The notes beneath the pieces were generated by a model. That model made no database searches and was not told the origin of the DNA. It saw only the letters and a program-made list of their open reading frames with translations. A stretch of DNA of 37,267 nt. It comes from Actinomycetes bacterium (GTDB lineage: Bacteria; Actinomycetota; Acidimicrobiia; Acidimicrobiales; Aldehydirespiratoraceae). Location of the stretch: NCBI GenBank assembly GCA_024276495.1, contig JAJRXC010000018.1:1-37267 (forward strand). Reading direction: 5' to 3'. Made by a program: the position numbers and the translations under genes. Shown here in pieces: positions 7,605 to 16,123 of this stretch; position 1 is the stretch's first letter; each line of letters starts with the position of its first letter.

Positions 7605-8314
7605 GCGATCGCTTCTACTTCCGCCAACTCCTCTCGGGACGAGACTTCGCCACCGACGACCAGATGGCCCAACAGATGGTCAACTTCGTCTACGCCATCG
7701 GTGATCGTGACACCGGAGAGGCCGTGCTGGTCGACCCGGCCTACGACGTCAACGGCATTCTCGACCGGTTGGCGCACGACGGCATGCGGTGTGTCGGCGT
7801 GCTGGCGACCCACTACCACCCCGACCATGTCGGTGGTTCCATGATGGGGATGACGCTCGAAGGGGTGGCCGACGTGTTGGAACGGGTGGAGGTCCCCGTT
7901 CACGTCCAAGCCGACGAAGCCGAGTTCGTGTCCACCGTCACCGGTCTCGGCGACGACTCGTTGGTGCGCCATGCCAGCGGCGACACGGTGTCGGTCGGAG
8001 CGGTCGACATCGAACTGATCCACACGCCGGGCCACACCCCGGGAAGTCAGTGCTTTCTCGTCGACGGCCGCCTCGTGGCCGGCGACACGTTGTTCCTCGA
8101 CGGCTGTGGCCGCACTGATCTTCCCGGTGCCGATCCGGCCGAGATGTACGAGTCGCTCACCCAGCGCCTCGCGAGGATTCCCGACGAAACGGTGCTGTAC
8201 CCCGGGCACCGCTACTCCCTGGAGTCATCGGCGACGATGGGCATCACCCGCGAACGCAACGTCGTGTTTCGCCCGCAGAGCCGCGAACAGTGGCTGGCGG
8301 TGTTCGGAGGCTGA
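7601..8314 (+). CDS. MBL-fold hydrolase, glyoxalase II / persulfide dioxygenase-like
   Basis: The 237-residue metallo-beta-lactamase-fold protein has the metal site THYHPDHVGG (HxHxDH) near residue 70, a downstream His in HTPGHTPGSQCF near 147, the bridging Asp in AGDTLFLDGCGRTDLPG near 166, and a final PGHRYS near 207. GRTDLPG after the bridging Asp is characteristic of the glyoxalase II and ETHE1-like persulfide dioxygenase branch. Hydrolysis of a glutathione or mycothiol thioester, or oxidation of a thiol persulfide, are the main alternatives. It overlaps the PaaX-like gene by four bases and also has its own TAGATT box. The MGMTLEG insertion after the HxHxDH motif may shape substrate access. 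Confidence 0.88.
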   Translation: MSDRFYFRQLLSGRDFATDDQMAQQMVNFVYAIGDRDTGEAVLVDPAYDVNGILDRLAHDGMRCVGVLATHYHPDHVGGSMMGMTLEGVADVLERVEVPVHVQADEAEFVSTVTGLGDDSLVRHASGDTVSVGAVDIELIHTPGHTPGSQCFLVDGRLVAGDTLFLDGCGRTDLPGADPAEMYESLTQRLARIPDETVLYPGHRYSLESSATMGITRERNVVFRPQSREQWLAVFGG

Positions 8315-8316
8315 GG

Positions 8317-8835
8317 TCAGCGGTGATCCTGCTGCCACATGTGGGTGCACACGTCGCAGCTGAAGAAGTCGACCTGGCTGAAGCGATCGTGGAGATCGCG
8401 CTGTCCGCGCCCTCCACACCGGGGACAGTCCGCGGTCGGACGTTCGTCGTCGCGTAGGTCGAGGTCCGGCTCGGTCGTCTCGTCCACCGGGTCGGGCCCG
8501 GGAGGGGTCGTGGCGCGCGCGGCCGGCGGCGGTTCGGTGGTGGTGCGGCGGCCTCGGCCTCGGAATCTCCACCGAGGTTGCTCGGGTTCGGATTCGTCGT
8601 AGAGATCGGAGACCTCGGCGGCGTCACCGAGTTGTCCTCGAATCGTCGCGAGCGCGGCCGCGGGCGAGGCGATCGACACGTCGCTGTCGACCCGGTCGAA
8701 CTCGCGCAGGTCGATGACACCGTCGGCGTCGAGGATGTAGTCGTCGACGCGTTCGCTGCCGTCGCGGCCCCGGTCGAGGGCCGCGTATCGGAGTCGCCGT
8801 GAGAGTGGTTCGCTGGACTTCCTCATGCCCTCCAT
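8317..8835 (-). CDS. Hypothetical protein with C-terminal zinc ribbon
   Basis: This 172-residue protein has no recognised family. The N-terminal half is Arg/Asp-rich (SRRLRYAALDRG; FDRVDSDVSIASPAAA). The middle is a low-complexity Pro/Thr/Asp linker. The C-terminus is a two-CxxC zinc ribbon, CPRCGG near residue 138 and CDVC near 160, ending THMWQQDHR. Ribbons of this kind bind nucleic acid or protein partners. The start at ATG 8835 has a GAGG ribosome binding site 8 bases upstream; ATG at 8826 is possible but would place GGAGG only two bases away. A TACGTT hexamer at 8882-8877 could be its promoter with a short leader. It is convergent with the MBL hydrolase, only two bases apart. Confidence 0.65.
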   Translation of the reverse strand: MEGMRKSSEPLSRRLRYAALDRGRDGSERVDDYILDADGVIDLREFDRVDSDVSIASPAAALATIRGQLGDAAEVSDLYDESEPEQPRWRFRGRGRRTTTEPPPAARATTPPGPDPVDETTEPDLDLRDDERPTADCPRCGGRGQRDLHDRFSQVDFFSCDVCTHMWQQDHR

Positions 8836-8876
8836 CGCTTTCGCCTCGTCGTCGGGCGCCGGGCCTCGACATGACC

Positions 8877-8882
8877 AACGTA
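8877..8882 (-). promoter_or_regulatory. Possible -10 element TACGTT for the zinc-ribbon gene
   Basis: TACGTT on the minus strand lies about 40 bases before ATG 8835, which itself has a GAGG ribosome binding site. This is therefore the leadered type, if real. Confidence 0.3.
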
Positions 8883-8918
8883 GGGATGTGGCTCCTGGCC
8901 GGGCATGAGCCGGACGGC

Positions 8919-9548
8919 CTATTTCTCGACGAGCGCGAGGATCTGCGATCGGGTCCAGCCGGCGGCAACACCGGGACTGGCCAGGAGCTGCGAGGCCAGC
9001 TCGGTGGCGGGCATCGTGTGGACCTCGAGCAGACCGCGAAGAATCGTACCGAGATAGGCGGCCGAGGGGACCGTCGGCGCGCGGTCGTCGGGCGGTGTGG
9101 GCGAGGTGAAGGTGACGGCGGGGATCCCGTCGACCGGTTCGAAGGCGATGAGCGCGTCGTACCAGTGAGGGCCGACGACTCGGATCTCGCCCGGGACGAG
9201 CTCGTCGTAGGGAAGCGCGGTTGGCCCGCGTCGGCTCTCCTGGGCGGCGAGGTCGTCGAACTGGCCCCGGGTGATGAGGTAGCGCCGGCCGGGCGCGGGG
9301 CGCCGGCGGCGGTGTTCGAGGAACGCGACGCCTCCTCCTCCCCATTTCCGGCTGTCACCCAGGAAACGCACGCCGTTGGGGAGCCAATGCGCTGCGGAGG
9401 CCGCCGGCAGGCGAGCATCGCGGGCCCCTCGTTCGGGACGGGTCGCCCCGGCGGCGCGGCCGCCGGTGAGGTAGGCCTCGAAGCGGGACGCGAGGCAGTT
9501 CGACCCGTAGGCGACGTACCAGATGGGTTCGGCGTCGGACACGGCCAC
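8919..9548 (-). CDS. Gamma-glutamylcyclotransferase-like protein
   Basis: The 209-residue protein opens with IWYVAYGSNCLASRFEAYL; YGSN is the substrate-binding loop of the gamma-glutamylcyclotransferase-like (AIG2/BtrG) fold. Members release 5-oxoproline from gamma-glutamyl amines or cyclise related amides. A later ALPYDELVPGEIRVVG segment would be part of the barrel. I cannot place the catalytic glutamate with certainty: GQFDDLAAQES near residue 96 contains the best candidate. GTG at 9548 was chosen because TATCCT ends 8 bases upstream; the frame stays open to 9641. The zinc-ribbon gene lies downstream on the same strand. The biological substrate is not evident. Confidence 0.75.
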   Translation of the reverse strand: MAVSDAEPIWYVAYGSNCLASRFEAYLTGGRAAGATRPERGARDARLPAASAAHWLPNGVRFLGDSRKWGGGGVAFLEHRRRRPAPGRRYLITRGQFDDLAAQESRRGPTALPYDELVPGEIRVVGPHWYDALIAFEPVDGIPAVTFTSPTPPDDRAPTVPSAAYLGTILRGLLEVHTMPATELASQLLASPGVAAGWTRSQILALVEK

Positions 9549-9556
9549 GAGCTCCG

Positions 9557-9562
9557 AGGATA
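9557..9562 (-). promoter_or_regulatory. -10 element TATCCT, probable leaderless promoter of the cyclotransferase-like gene
   Basis: TATCCT on the minus strand is followed by 8 bases and GTG at 9548. The same hexamer and spacing precede pheA. Confidence 0.55.
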
Positions 9563-9661
9563 GACACCGCCGTGGGTGCCCGGCCGCGGGCTCACATCGG
9601 CCGCGTCGGCGCCGATTGAGCAACGAGACCGTGATCGGCACGGTTTCGAGAGGACCATGCC

Positions 9662-10849
9662 ATGACTGAGCACCACGACGCGACCGCCCCGACCACCCCC
9701 CGGGAGCGGGAGCTGGAACTCGAGGTCGCCCGTCTGAAGGCGGAGCTCGAGACCCTGCGCGGTGAGGATCCGGCAGCCGCGACGTCGCGCTTCCTCGAGA
9801 TGGCCGCGGCCACCGTCGACCTCGCGGTCGCCGATGCCCGCCGCGAGGCCGACGAGATCGTCGAGGAGGTCAGCGCGCAGGCCGAAGCCCGTCGGGACGA
9901 GGCGACCCGGGTCGCCGCCGAAGCCGAGGCGCTCGCGGAGAAGATGCTGGCGGAGGCCGATCGCTACCAGATCGTGATCGACGAGGCAGCCGAGGAAGCG
10001 AACTCGATTCGGGCCGCGGCCGAGACCGAGGCGGCCAACCTGATCGCGACCGAGCGGGTGAAGGTCGCCGAGGAGGTCGCGGCGCTGGCCGAGGTCCGCG
10101 AGGCCCTCGAGACGGAGCGGGGTGCGCTGGAGTCGTATCACGAGACGCTGCGTCGTCGGGTACAAGAGCTCGCCGAGTCGATGGTGTCGTTCATGACGAC
10201 GGAAGCTCCGCTCGGTGTCGGCGTCGAGATCTCCGCCGTCGTGCCGCCTCAACTGGAGGCCGTGCTGGCCGAGAACCTCGAGGTCGATGCGTCGGCGCCG
10301 ACGAGCGATGATGCCGCGCCGCCGGCGGAATCGGTCGACGTGCCCACCGATGTCGACGCGGCCGGGTTCCCCGAGTCGACGGTCCCGACCGCCGAGCAGA
10401 TCGTCGACGTCCCCGACGCCGCGATCGACGAGATCCCCGCCGGCCCGGCGATGACGTTCGGTGGGGTGCCGGTGATCGACGACATCGACGACATCGACGA
10501 CATCGACGAGATCGACGAGGCCGATGAAGCCGTCGACGTCGGACAAGTCCACGGGGACGACGAGGACGAGACGTCGGCGAAGCCGTCGAGCTCGGGTCTG
10601 TTCTCCCGTGCCCGACCCGACGAGCCGGGATTCGAGGACCTCGACGCGGCGATCGATGAGCGGACCGGTGAGGAATCCGTGCTCTTCGGCAGCCTGGGCC
10701 CACGTCTGGTCGAGCAGACCTCTCCGGCGGAGCTCTCCGATGCGCTCGACCGCGACGATTCACAAGATGAGGCGTTTCGCCAGTTCATCGACGGTGACGG
10801 CGAGCCCGATCCGAGTCGAGACTGGTTGCTGCGTCCCGATCAGAGCTGA
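9662..10849 (+). CDS. DivIVA-like coiled-coil protein with acidic repeat tail
   Basis: The 395-residue cytoplasmic protein has a long N-terminal coiled coil (about residues 10-180), rich in heptads of Ala, Glu and Arg, beginning RERELELEVARLKAELETL. This resembles the DivIVA/Wag31/SepIVA group, although the conserved DivIVA N-terminal membrane-binding tip is not recognisable. The remainder is acidic and disordered, with the run DDIDDIDDIDEIDEADE near residues 273-290 and a C-terminal GLFSRARPDEPGF segment. A good ribosome binding site, GAGAGGA at 9648-9654, lies 7 bases before ATG 9662, unlike most genes here. The GGDEF-EAL gene follows after 8 bases, so the two are probably co-transcribed. 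A role in cell-pole or envelope organisation is inferred. Confidence 0.7.
   Translation: MTEHHDATAPTTPRERELELEVARLKAELETLRGEDPAAATSRFLEMAAATVDLAVADARREADEIVEEVSAQAEARRDEATRVAAEAEALAEKMLAEADRYQIVIDEAAEEANSIRAAAETEAANLIATERVKVAEEVAALAEVREALETERGALESYHETLRRRVQELAESMVSFMTTEAPLGVGVEISAVVPPQLEAVLAENLEVDASAPTSDDAAPPAESVDVPTDVDAAGFPESTVPTAEQIVDVPDAAIDEIPAGPAMTFGGVPVIDDIDDIDDIDEIDEADEAVDVGQVHGDDEDETSAKPSSSGLFSRARPDEPGFEDLDAAIDERTGEESVLFGSLGPRLVEQTSPAELSDALDRDDSQDEAFRQFIDGDGEPDPSRDWLLRPDQS
10475..10519 (+). repeat. Five tandem copies of a 9-bp unit ATCGACGAC/G
   Basis: Units start at 10475, 10484, 10493, 10502 and 10511; the last two end in G instead of C. They encode a repeating Ile-Asp-Asp/Glu in the DivIVA-like protein and keep frame whatever the copy number, so length variation between strains is expected. 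Confidence 0.9.
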
Positions 10850-10857
10850 CCCGCCTC

Positions 10858-13437
10858 ATGCCCGTGGCCGCGCGGCGAGCGCCGTCCCTGGAGGAGCCCA
10901 CGGAGGTCGACGCGCTCATCGACCAGTGGACCCATGATCGCACCGCGGTCCGCGATCGCACCCTCGAGCTGGTCCGGGCTGCCCATCTGGTGACGGCCCC
11001 GCTGGTCGTGACCGGCCTGGTGCTCACCGTTCCGAGCTTCGGCGTGATCATCGCCGGGCTCTTCTATCTCGCCGGGATGGTGGTGGTCCTGATCGTCTTG
11101 CCGCGGCGCTATCAGGCCGTGGCCCTCGCGGTGTTCGACCTGATCCTCATCAGCTACGTGAGCTCGGCCGATTCCGGGATCTGGACGGCGCTGCTGATCC
11201 CGTCGGTCTCGGCGATGACGATCGGCTGGCTGGTGTCGCCCCGCGCGACCTGGGTGTTGTGGTTCGTGGGGTGCAGCGGGATGGCGATCGCCGGCCTCAG
11301 CGCGAACCCTCCGGGTGGGGCGTACGTGATCGTGGTGCTCTTCGGATCGACTGCGGCACTCAACTTCAACAACCTGAAGATCCTCGGGGAGGGCCGAGAC
11401 AGCGTGCTGCGGGTCGCGGACCTCGTCGACTCGCTTCCCGTGATCGTCTGGGAGGCAGATGTCGAGCGGTTCGAGCTGACCCGGGCGGTGGGGCGGGTCG
11501 AGGAGCTCCTCGGCTACACCGTGACTGAGTGGCGGGCGTTGCCGTTGAGCCGACGGGTCCATCCCGATGATCTCCTGCGCTACCGGCTGGACCCGAACGA
11601 GATGGGCGAATCGGAGGTTCGTGAGGCGCGACTGCGATGTGCGGACGGTTCCTCCCTGCGGGTACGGGAGGTGGTGCGCAGCGTCGTGGTCGCGGATCGC
11701 CACTACTTCCGGGGGGTCATTCTCGACATCGCCGAAGAAGCCGCGGCCCGAGAGGCCGTCGATCGGCTCGCCGCGGTCGTGGCCAACCAGGCCGAACCGC
11801 TCCTCGTCGTCGCCGGGCGGGAGTCCGTCGACGACCATCCGGTGGTGCTCCAGGTGAACCCGGCGTTCGCGGAGTTGGCGGGAATCGAGGCCTCGGAGGC
11901 CGGTGGTCGGGTTCTTCGGGAGATCGCGCCGTGGCTTCCCGAGACCCTGCGGGCCGACCTCGACGATCTCTTGACCTCCGGCCGGATCGGCGATCGCGAC
12001 GATGTCGAGATCACGACCCCCTCCGGTTTGCGGAGCTTCGACTACGACATGGTGTCGCTTCCCGACGGGGCCGTCGGCGTGCAGTTCACCGATGTCACCG
12101 ACCGCAAGAACGCAACCGAGCTGATTCGTCATCAGGCGTTCCACGATCCGCTCACCGGGCTTCCCAACCGCACCCTCCTGTTCGACCGGCTCAGCCAGTC
12201 GCTCGCCGCGATCCCCCGCGACGACGTGACGGTCGGCCTCCTGCTCCTCGACCTGAATCAGTTCAAGGAGATCAACGACACGCTCGGTCACGGCTACGGC
12301 GACGAGCTGCTGACCACGGTCGGGGAGCGACTCGGGCAGATGATGCGCGAGGTCGACACCGTCGCCCGCCTGGGCGGCGACGAGTTCGCCGTGGTCATCG
12401 GTGGTGCGTCGGAAGGCGACCTCCTGGAGATCGCCCAACGGGTGGCCGACGCGATCAAGCAGCCGGTCCGGCTGGGCGGCATCGAAGTCGAGATCACCGC
12501 GTCGATCGGCGGGGCGGTCGCGCCGACCCACGGCGCCGATGCCCACGTCCTCCTCCAGCGGGCCGACATCGCGATGTACGACGCCAAACGCTCCGGCGTG
12601 CCCTACCGGCTCTATGTGCGAGACGACGACCGTCATTCGCTCGATCGTCTCACGCTCATGGGCGAGCTGCGCCACCTCCTCGATGACGGCCTACGGGTCT
12701 GGTACCAGCCGAAGGTCGATCTCCGCAGCGGACGGGTCCACGAGATCGAGGCGCTCGCCCGTTGGCAGCATCACCGGCTCGGTCTTCTCGGCCCGGCCCG
12801 GTTCATCGAGCTGTGTGAGGTGTCGGGGCTCATCGCCGATCTGACCCACGCGGTGCTGGATCAGGCCCTCGCGGCCATCGCCGACTGGCCCGGCGTGAGC
12901 GTCGCGGTCAACGTCCCGGTCCGCAACCTGTACGACCGCAACCTGCCCGACGCGGTCGCGGCGCGCCTCGCCGAGCTCGGCGTGGCCGCCGACCGGCTGA
13001 TCCTCGAGATCACCGAACGGGAGATCATGGAGGACCATCGGGCGATCTTCGATGTGCTCGAAGCGTTCCACGGCCAGGGGGTGCGGATATCGATCGACGA
13101 CTTCGGCACCGGGTTCTCGTCGTTGACCCACCTCCGGCGGTTGCCGATCCACGAGATCAAGATCGACCGCTCGTTCATCTCCGGGATGCTGGACCGGGAG
13201 AACGACTACATCATCGCCCGTTCGATCATCGACCTGGCCCACAACCTCGGACACCGGGTCGTGGCCGAAGGGGTCGAGGACACCGCGACGCTCGAGTTGC
13301 TCCGAGGCCTCGGTTGCGATGTCGCCCAGGGATTCCTTTTCGCCCGGCCGGGTCCGGCGGATCGGATTCGGCGGCTGATCGCGACCGGCCCGGCGATCGA
13401 TTCACACGGGGTCCTCTCGTGGAACGGTCGCGACTGA
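10858..13437 (+). CDS. Membrane PAS-GGDEF-EAL cyclic-di-GMP protein, both active sites apparently intact
   Basis: The 859-residue protein has about five to six N-terminal membrane segments (residues 35-175), two PAS-like domains (about 185-300 and 300-420), a GGDEF domain (about 425-585) and an EAL domain (about 595-850). The GGDEF motif is canonical (RLGGDEFAVV near residue 504), with the inhibitory I-site RxxD as REVD five residues before it. The EAL domain keeps EALARW near 630, the Asn in VNVPVRNL, the Glu pair in LEITERE, DDFGTGFSSL, KIDRSF, AEGVE and QGFLF. It could therefore both make and degrade cyclic di-GMP, with direction set by PAS or membrane input. It follows the DivIVA-like gene by 8 bases without an evident ribosome binding site, suggesting coupled translation. 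Confidence 0.95.
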   Translation: MPVAARRAPSLEEPTEVDALIDQWTHDRTAVRDRTLELVRAAHLVTAPLVVTGLVLTVPSFGVIIAGLFYLAGMVVVLIVLPRRYQAVALAVFDLILISYVSSADSGIWTALLIPSVSAMTIGWLVSPRATWVLWFVGCSGMAIAGLSANPPGGAYVIVVLFGSTAALNFNNLKILGEGRDSVLRVADLVDSLPVIVWEADVERFELTRAVGRVEELLGYTVTEWRALPLSRRVHPDDLLRYRLDPNEMGESEVREARLRCADGSSLRVREVVRSVVVADRHYFRGVILDIAEEAAAREAVDRLAAVVANQAEPLLVVAGRESVDDHPVVLQVNPAFAELAGIEASEAGGRVLREIAPWLPETLRADLDDLLTSGRIGDRDDVEITTPSGLRSFDYDMVSLPDGAVGVQFTDVTDRKNATELIRHQAFHDPLTGLPNRTLLFDRLSQSLAAIPRDDVTVGLLLLDLNQFKEINDTLGHGYGDELLTTVGERLGQMMREVDTVARLGGDEFAVVIGGASEGDLLEIAQRVADAIKQPVRLGGIEVEITASIGGAVAPTHGADAHVLLQRADIAMYDAKRSGVPYRLYVRDDDRHSLDRLTLMGELRHLLDDGLRVWYQPKVDLRSGRVHEIEALARWQHHRLGLLGPARFIELCEVSGLIADLTHAVLDQALAAIADWPGVSVAVNVPVRNLYDRNLPDAVAARLAELGVAADRLILEITEREIMEDHRAIFDVLEAFHGQGVRISIDDFGTGFSSLTHLRRLPIHEIKIDRSFISGMLDRENDYIIARSIIDLAHNLGHRVVAEGVEDTATLELLRGLGCDVAQGFLFARPGPADRIRRLIATGPAIDSHGVLSWNGRD

Positions 13438-13459
13438 AGGTCCGCCATCTCGGGACTCC

Positions 13460-13465
13460 TAGAAT
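13460..13465 (+). promoter_or_regulatory. -10 element TAGAAT, probable leaderless promoter of the acyltransferase-glycosyltransferase fusion
   Basis: TAGAAT is followed by 9 bases and ATG at 13475, the longest spacing seen here. Confidence 0.55.
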
Positions 13466-13474
13466 CGTCGCCTG

Positions 13475-16123
13475 ATGGGCGCCGCTGCAATCCCGACCGC
13501 AGGACGGGACACCGATCGTGTGCTCGGCCTCGACGGTCTGCGGGCGATCGCGGCGATCGCGATCGTCTTCCATCACGTCGGGTTCCAGTCGACGGCCACG
13601 TTCAACGGGGCCTGGGGCCGCTATCTCGGTCGCCTCGACATCGGCGTTCCGGTCTTCTTCACCCTGTCCGGGTTCTTGCTGTTCGGTCCGATCGCTCGTG
13701 CCGTGCTCGAAGATCGGCCGCTGCGCCCGTTGACGGTGCATCTCTGGCGGCGAGCGCTGCGCATCTACCCGGCGTTCTGGGTCGCCCTCCTCCTGATCGT
13801 GGTGTTCACCAGCGAAGCGTTCGCCGACGTCGGCGGCGCGGTCACGACGTTTCTGCTGATACACATCCATTGGCCGACCTACTCGATCGGTCCGATGCCG
13901 CAGGCGTGGAGCCTGGCGACCGAGGTCAGCTTCTACGCCGCGCTGCCGCTCATGGCGCGGGTGCTGCGTCCGTGGCTGCGCTCGCGTGACCACGCCGGGC
14001 GCCGCAACGGCCTCCTCGTGTTCACCGCGGGCTGCTACCTGCTGTCGGTGTTCTTCCGGGTCTGGGTGCTCGGCCTCGACAATCGGTGGACGAGCTCGGC
14101 CGTGCTGTGGCTGCCGGGAACCCTCGACTACTTCGCGATCGGCATGGCGCTGGCGGTGGCCCGCGCCGGATTCCGACCCGGTGACCGGGTCCGTGAGCGG
14201 TTGGAGCGGGTCGCCGCTCCGGCCGGATGGTGGTGGCTGGGGGCGGCGGTGCTGTTCCATGTCGTGTCCCAGTCGATGGGTCTCGCCCTCGGCGTCGATC
14301 GGGCCTCGTGGCCTCGGGAGATGGCCCGCCAGGTCGTCTACGGGGCGATCGGCTTCGCCTTGCTCTTTCCCCTGGTCTTCGGCGACCGGAGACGGTCGGT
14401 GGTGCGTCGTTTCGTGCGAAGTCGGCCGATGGAGTGGCTCGGGACGATCTCCTACTCGATCTATCTGTGGCACATGGTGTTCATCGTCCACCCGTGGCGG
14501 CCGCTGGCCGATCGGCTCGGGGCGGTTCGCGACGCGGGACCGTTGCTTTGGGACTACGCGGGGACCGGCTTTTGGACCTATCTCGTCCTCGCGAGCGTGC
14601 CGACCTTCTTCGTGTCGGTGATCAGCTACTACGTCGTGGAGCGAGCCGGGCTGAACCTCCAGCGGGTCCTCCGTCGACCGGTCGTCGACGTCACCCCGAC
14701 CGAATCGATGGTCACCCGGGTTCGACGACGCTGGTCGGCGGCGGCGTTTCGGATGCAGCTCCTGGTGATCGCGGCCGGTGGTCTCGTCCTTCGGATCGTG
14801 TACATCGTGGTCGCCAAGCGCGATCAGGGCCTCGACACCACCGACGTGTTCCCCGGCGACCAGTTCTACTACTCGCTCGCGGCCGACGCGCTCGCCAAGG
14901 GTGAGGGCTTCGTGACCCCCTGGCAGCACATCTCGGTCCGGCTCGGCCTGGCCGACCCGACCGACGTCGCGGCCCACGCCGCCGACCACCCGCCGCTGAC
15001 CGCGCTCGTCGCCGCTCCCGCATCCCTTCTCCCCGGCGGCCGCGGTGAGCACCTCTTCGAACAACGCCTCGTCATGAGCCTGGTCGGCGCCGCGGTCATC
15101 GTCGTCGTCGGCCTGCTCGCCCGCGAGCTGGCGGGGCGCGCCGTCGGGATCACGGCCGCGCTGATCGCCGCCGTCTATCCGGCGTTTTGGATCAACGACG
15201 GTCTGGTGATGGCCGAGTCGCTCGCCACCTTGATGGTCGGTGGGGCGCTGCTGGCCGCGGTTCGCCACCACAAGACGCCCACCGGCCGGCTGGCTGCGGG
15301 CCTCGGCGTCGCGATCGGTTTGGCCGCGCTCGCCCGGGCCGAGTCGCTCCTGTTGCTCCCGCTCGTGGTCGTCCCGCTCATGTGGACCAGTCATCCACGA
15401 TGGAGAGACCGTCTCCGGGGCGCGGCCGTGTCGGGCGCCATGGCCGGGCTCGTGCTGGCCCCCTGGGTGATCCCGAACCTGGTGCGGTTCGATGAGCCCG
15501 TGGTGATGTCGACCAACGACGGGCTCACCTTGATCGGCGCGAACTCGCCCCAGACCTATGGCGGCGACGCGATCGGATTCTGGTCACTCGAATACGCCCG
15601 CCAGTTGGAGGAGGATCTCCCCGAGCTCGTCGACGCCGACCCGAGTGTCGTCTCACGGATCTGGAGAGATGAGGCCCTCGCGTTCGTGGGCGACAACCTC
15701 GACGACGTGCCGAAGGTGGTCGCGGCGCGACTCGGTCGCCTCTGGTCGATCTACCGACCGCTTCAGATGGCCGAGTTCAACACCGGCGAGGGCCGTGAGC
15801 TCTGGGCGTCGTATCTCGCCCTCGTCGGATTCTTCGTCGTCGTCCCCTTCGCGTTGATCGGCTGGTGGCGCCTTCGCCGCGACGGGATCTACCGCTGGCC
15901 CCTGGTCGCCATGATCGTGCACGTCTCGATCGTCGGCGCCGTGTTCTACGGCATCCCCCGATTCCGGGTTCCCGCCGACGTCGCGATCGTCGTCGCGGCG
16001 GCGATCGGGATCCACTGGTTGGCTAGCCTCGGAACATGTCCACCACCGCGCACCTCGTCTTCGCCGGCGTCATCATCACCACCGTCGTCTTCATCTACTC
16101 CCTCGTCCGTCAGGGAGTCCTGA
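13475..16123 (+). CDS. Fusion of acyltransferase-3 and GT-C (GT39/83-like) glycosyltransferase
   Basis: The 882-residue protein has two multi-spanning halves. Residues about 16-390 form an acyltransferase-3 domain (LDGLRAIAAIAIVFHHVGF with the catalytic-type His; VPVFFTLSGFLLFGP; SYSIYLWHMVF), which O-acylates glycans. Residues about 418-850 form a GT-C glycosyltransferase that uses a polyprenyl-phosphate sugar (GDQFYYSLAADALAKGEGF with the loop-1 Asp; HPPLTALV; YPAFWINDGLVMAES; RFRVPADVAIV). This half is paralogous to the two transferases at 17940-20656. No stop separates the halves; Met 412 in the linker lacks promoter or ribosome binding signals. The last 29 residues (from about 853) are low-complexity Ser/Pro produced where the frame runs 88 bases into the DUF2304 gene. 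That tail may be recent read-through after loss of an earlier stop. Confidence 0.88.
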   Translation: MGAAAIPTAGRDTDRVLGLDGLRAIAAIAIVFHHVGFQSTATFNGAWGRYLGRLDIGVPVFFTLSGFLLFGPIARAVLEDRPLRPLTVHLWRRALRIYPAFWVALLLIVVFTSEAFADVGGAVTTFLLIHIHWPTYSIGPMPQAWSLATEVSFYAALPLMARVLRPWLRSRDHAGRRNGLLVFTAGCYLLSVFFRVWVLGLDNRWTSSAVLWLPGTLDYFAIGMALAVARAGFRPGDRVRERLERVAAPAGWWWLGAAVLFHVVSQSMGLALGVDRASWPREMARQVVYGAIGFALLFPLVFGDRRRSVVRRFVRSRPMEWLGTISYSIYLWHMVFIVHPWRPLADRLGAVRDAGPLLWDYAGTGFWTYLVLASVPTFFVSVISYYVVERAGLNLQRVLRRPVVDVTPTESMVTRVRRRWSAAAFRMQLLVIAAGGLVLRIVYIVVAKRDQGLDTTDVFPGDQFYYSLAADALAKGEGFVTPWQHISVRLGLADPTDVAAHAADHPPLTALVAAPASLLPGGRGEHLFEQRLVMSLVGAAVIVVVGLLARELAGRAVGITAALIAAVYPAFWINDGLVMAESLATLMVGGALLAAVRHHKTPTGRLAAGLGVAIGLAALARAESLLLLPLVVVPLMWTSHPRWRDRLRGAAVSGAMAGLVLAPWVIPNLVRFDEPVVMSTNDGLTLIGANSPQTYGGDAIGFWSLEYARQLEEDLPELVDADPSVVSRIWRDEALAFVGDNLDDVPKVVAARLGRLWSIYRPLQMAEFNTGEGRELWASYLALVGFFVVVPFALIGWWRLRRDGIYRWPLVAMIVHVSIVGAVFYGIPRFRVPADVAIVVAAAIGIHWLASLGTCPPPRTSSSPASSSPPSSSSTPSSVRES
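16024..16029 (+). promoter_or_regulatory. -10 element TAGCCT inside the fusion gene, probable promoter of the DUF2304 gene
   Basis: TAGCCT is followed by 6 bases and ATG at 16036. Its TAG is out of frame in the fusion gene. Confidence 0.55.

Noticed and set aside
10475-10519. CRISPR-like repeats
   Set aside because: The 9-bp units are contiguous without spacers and encode in-frame Ile-Asp repeats.
13226-15394. A 722-codon minus-strand open frame
   Set aside because: Its composition is Arg/Asp/Gly/Pro-rich without motifs, and it lies opposite the EAL domain and the acyltransferase, whose own motifs are clear. The same reasoning removes the long minus-strand frames at 1852-3687, 8624-10552 and 10840-12675.
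14708-16123. Splitting the fusion into two genes at the internal Met 412
   Set aside because: No stop separates the halves, and this Met has neither a TANNNT box at the leaderless distance nor a ribosome binding site, both of which are otherwise frequent here.
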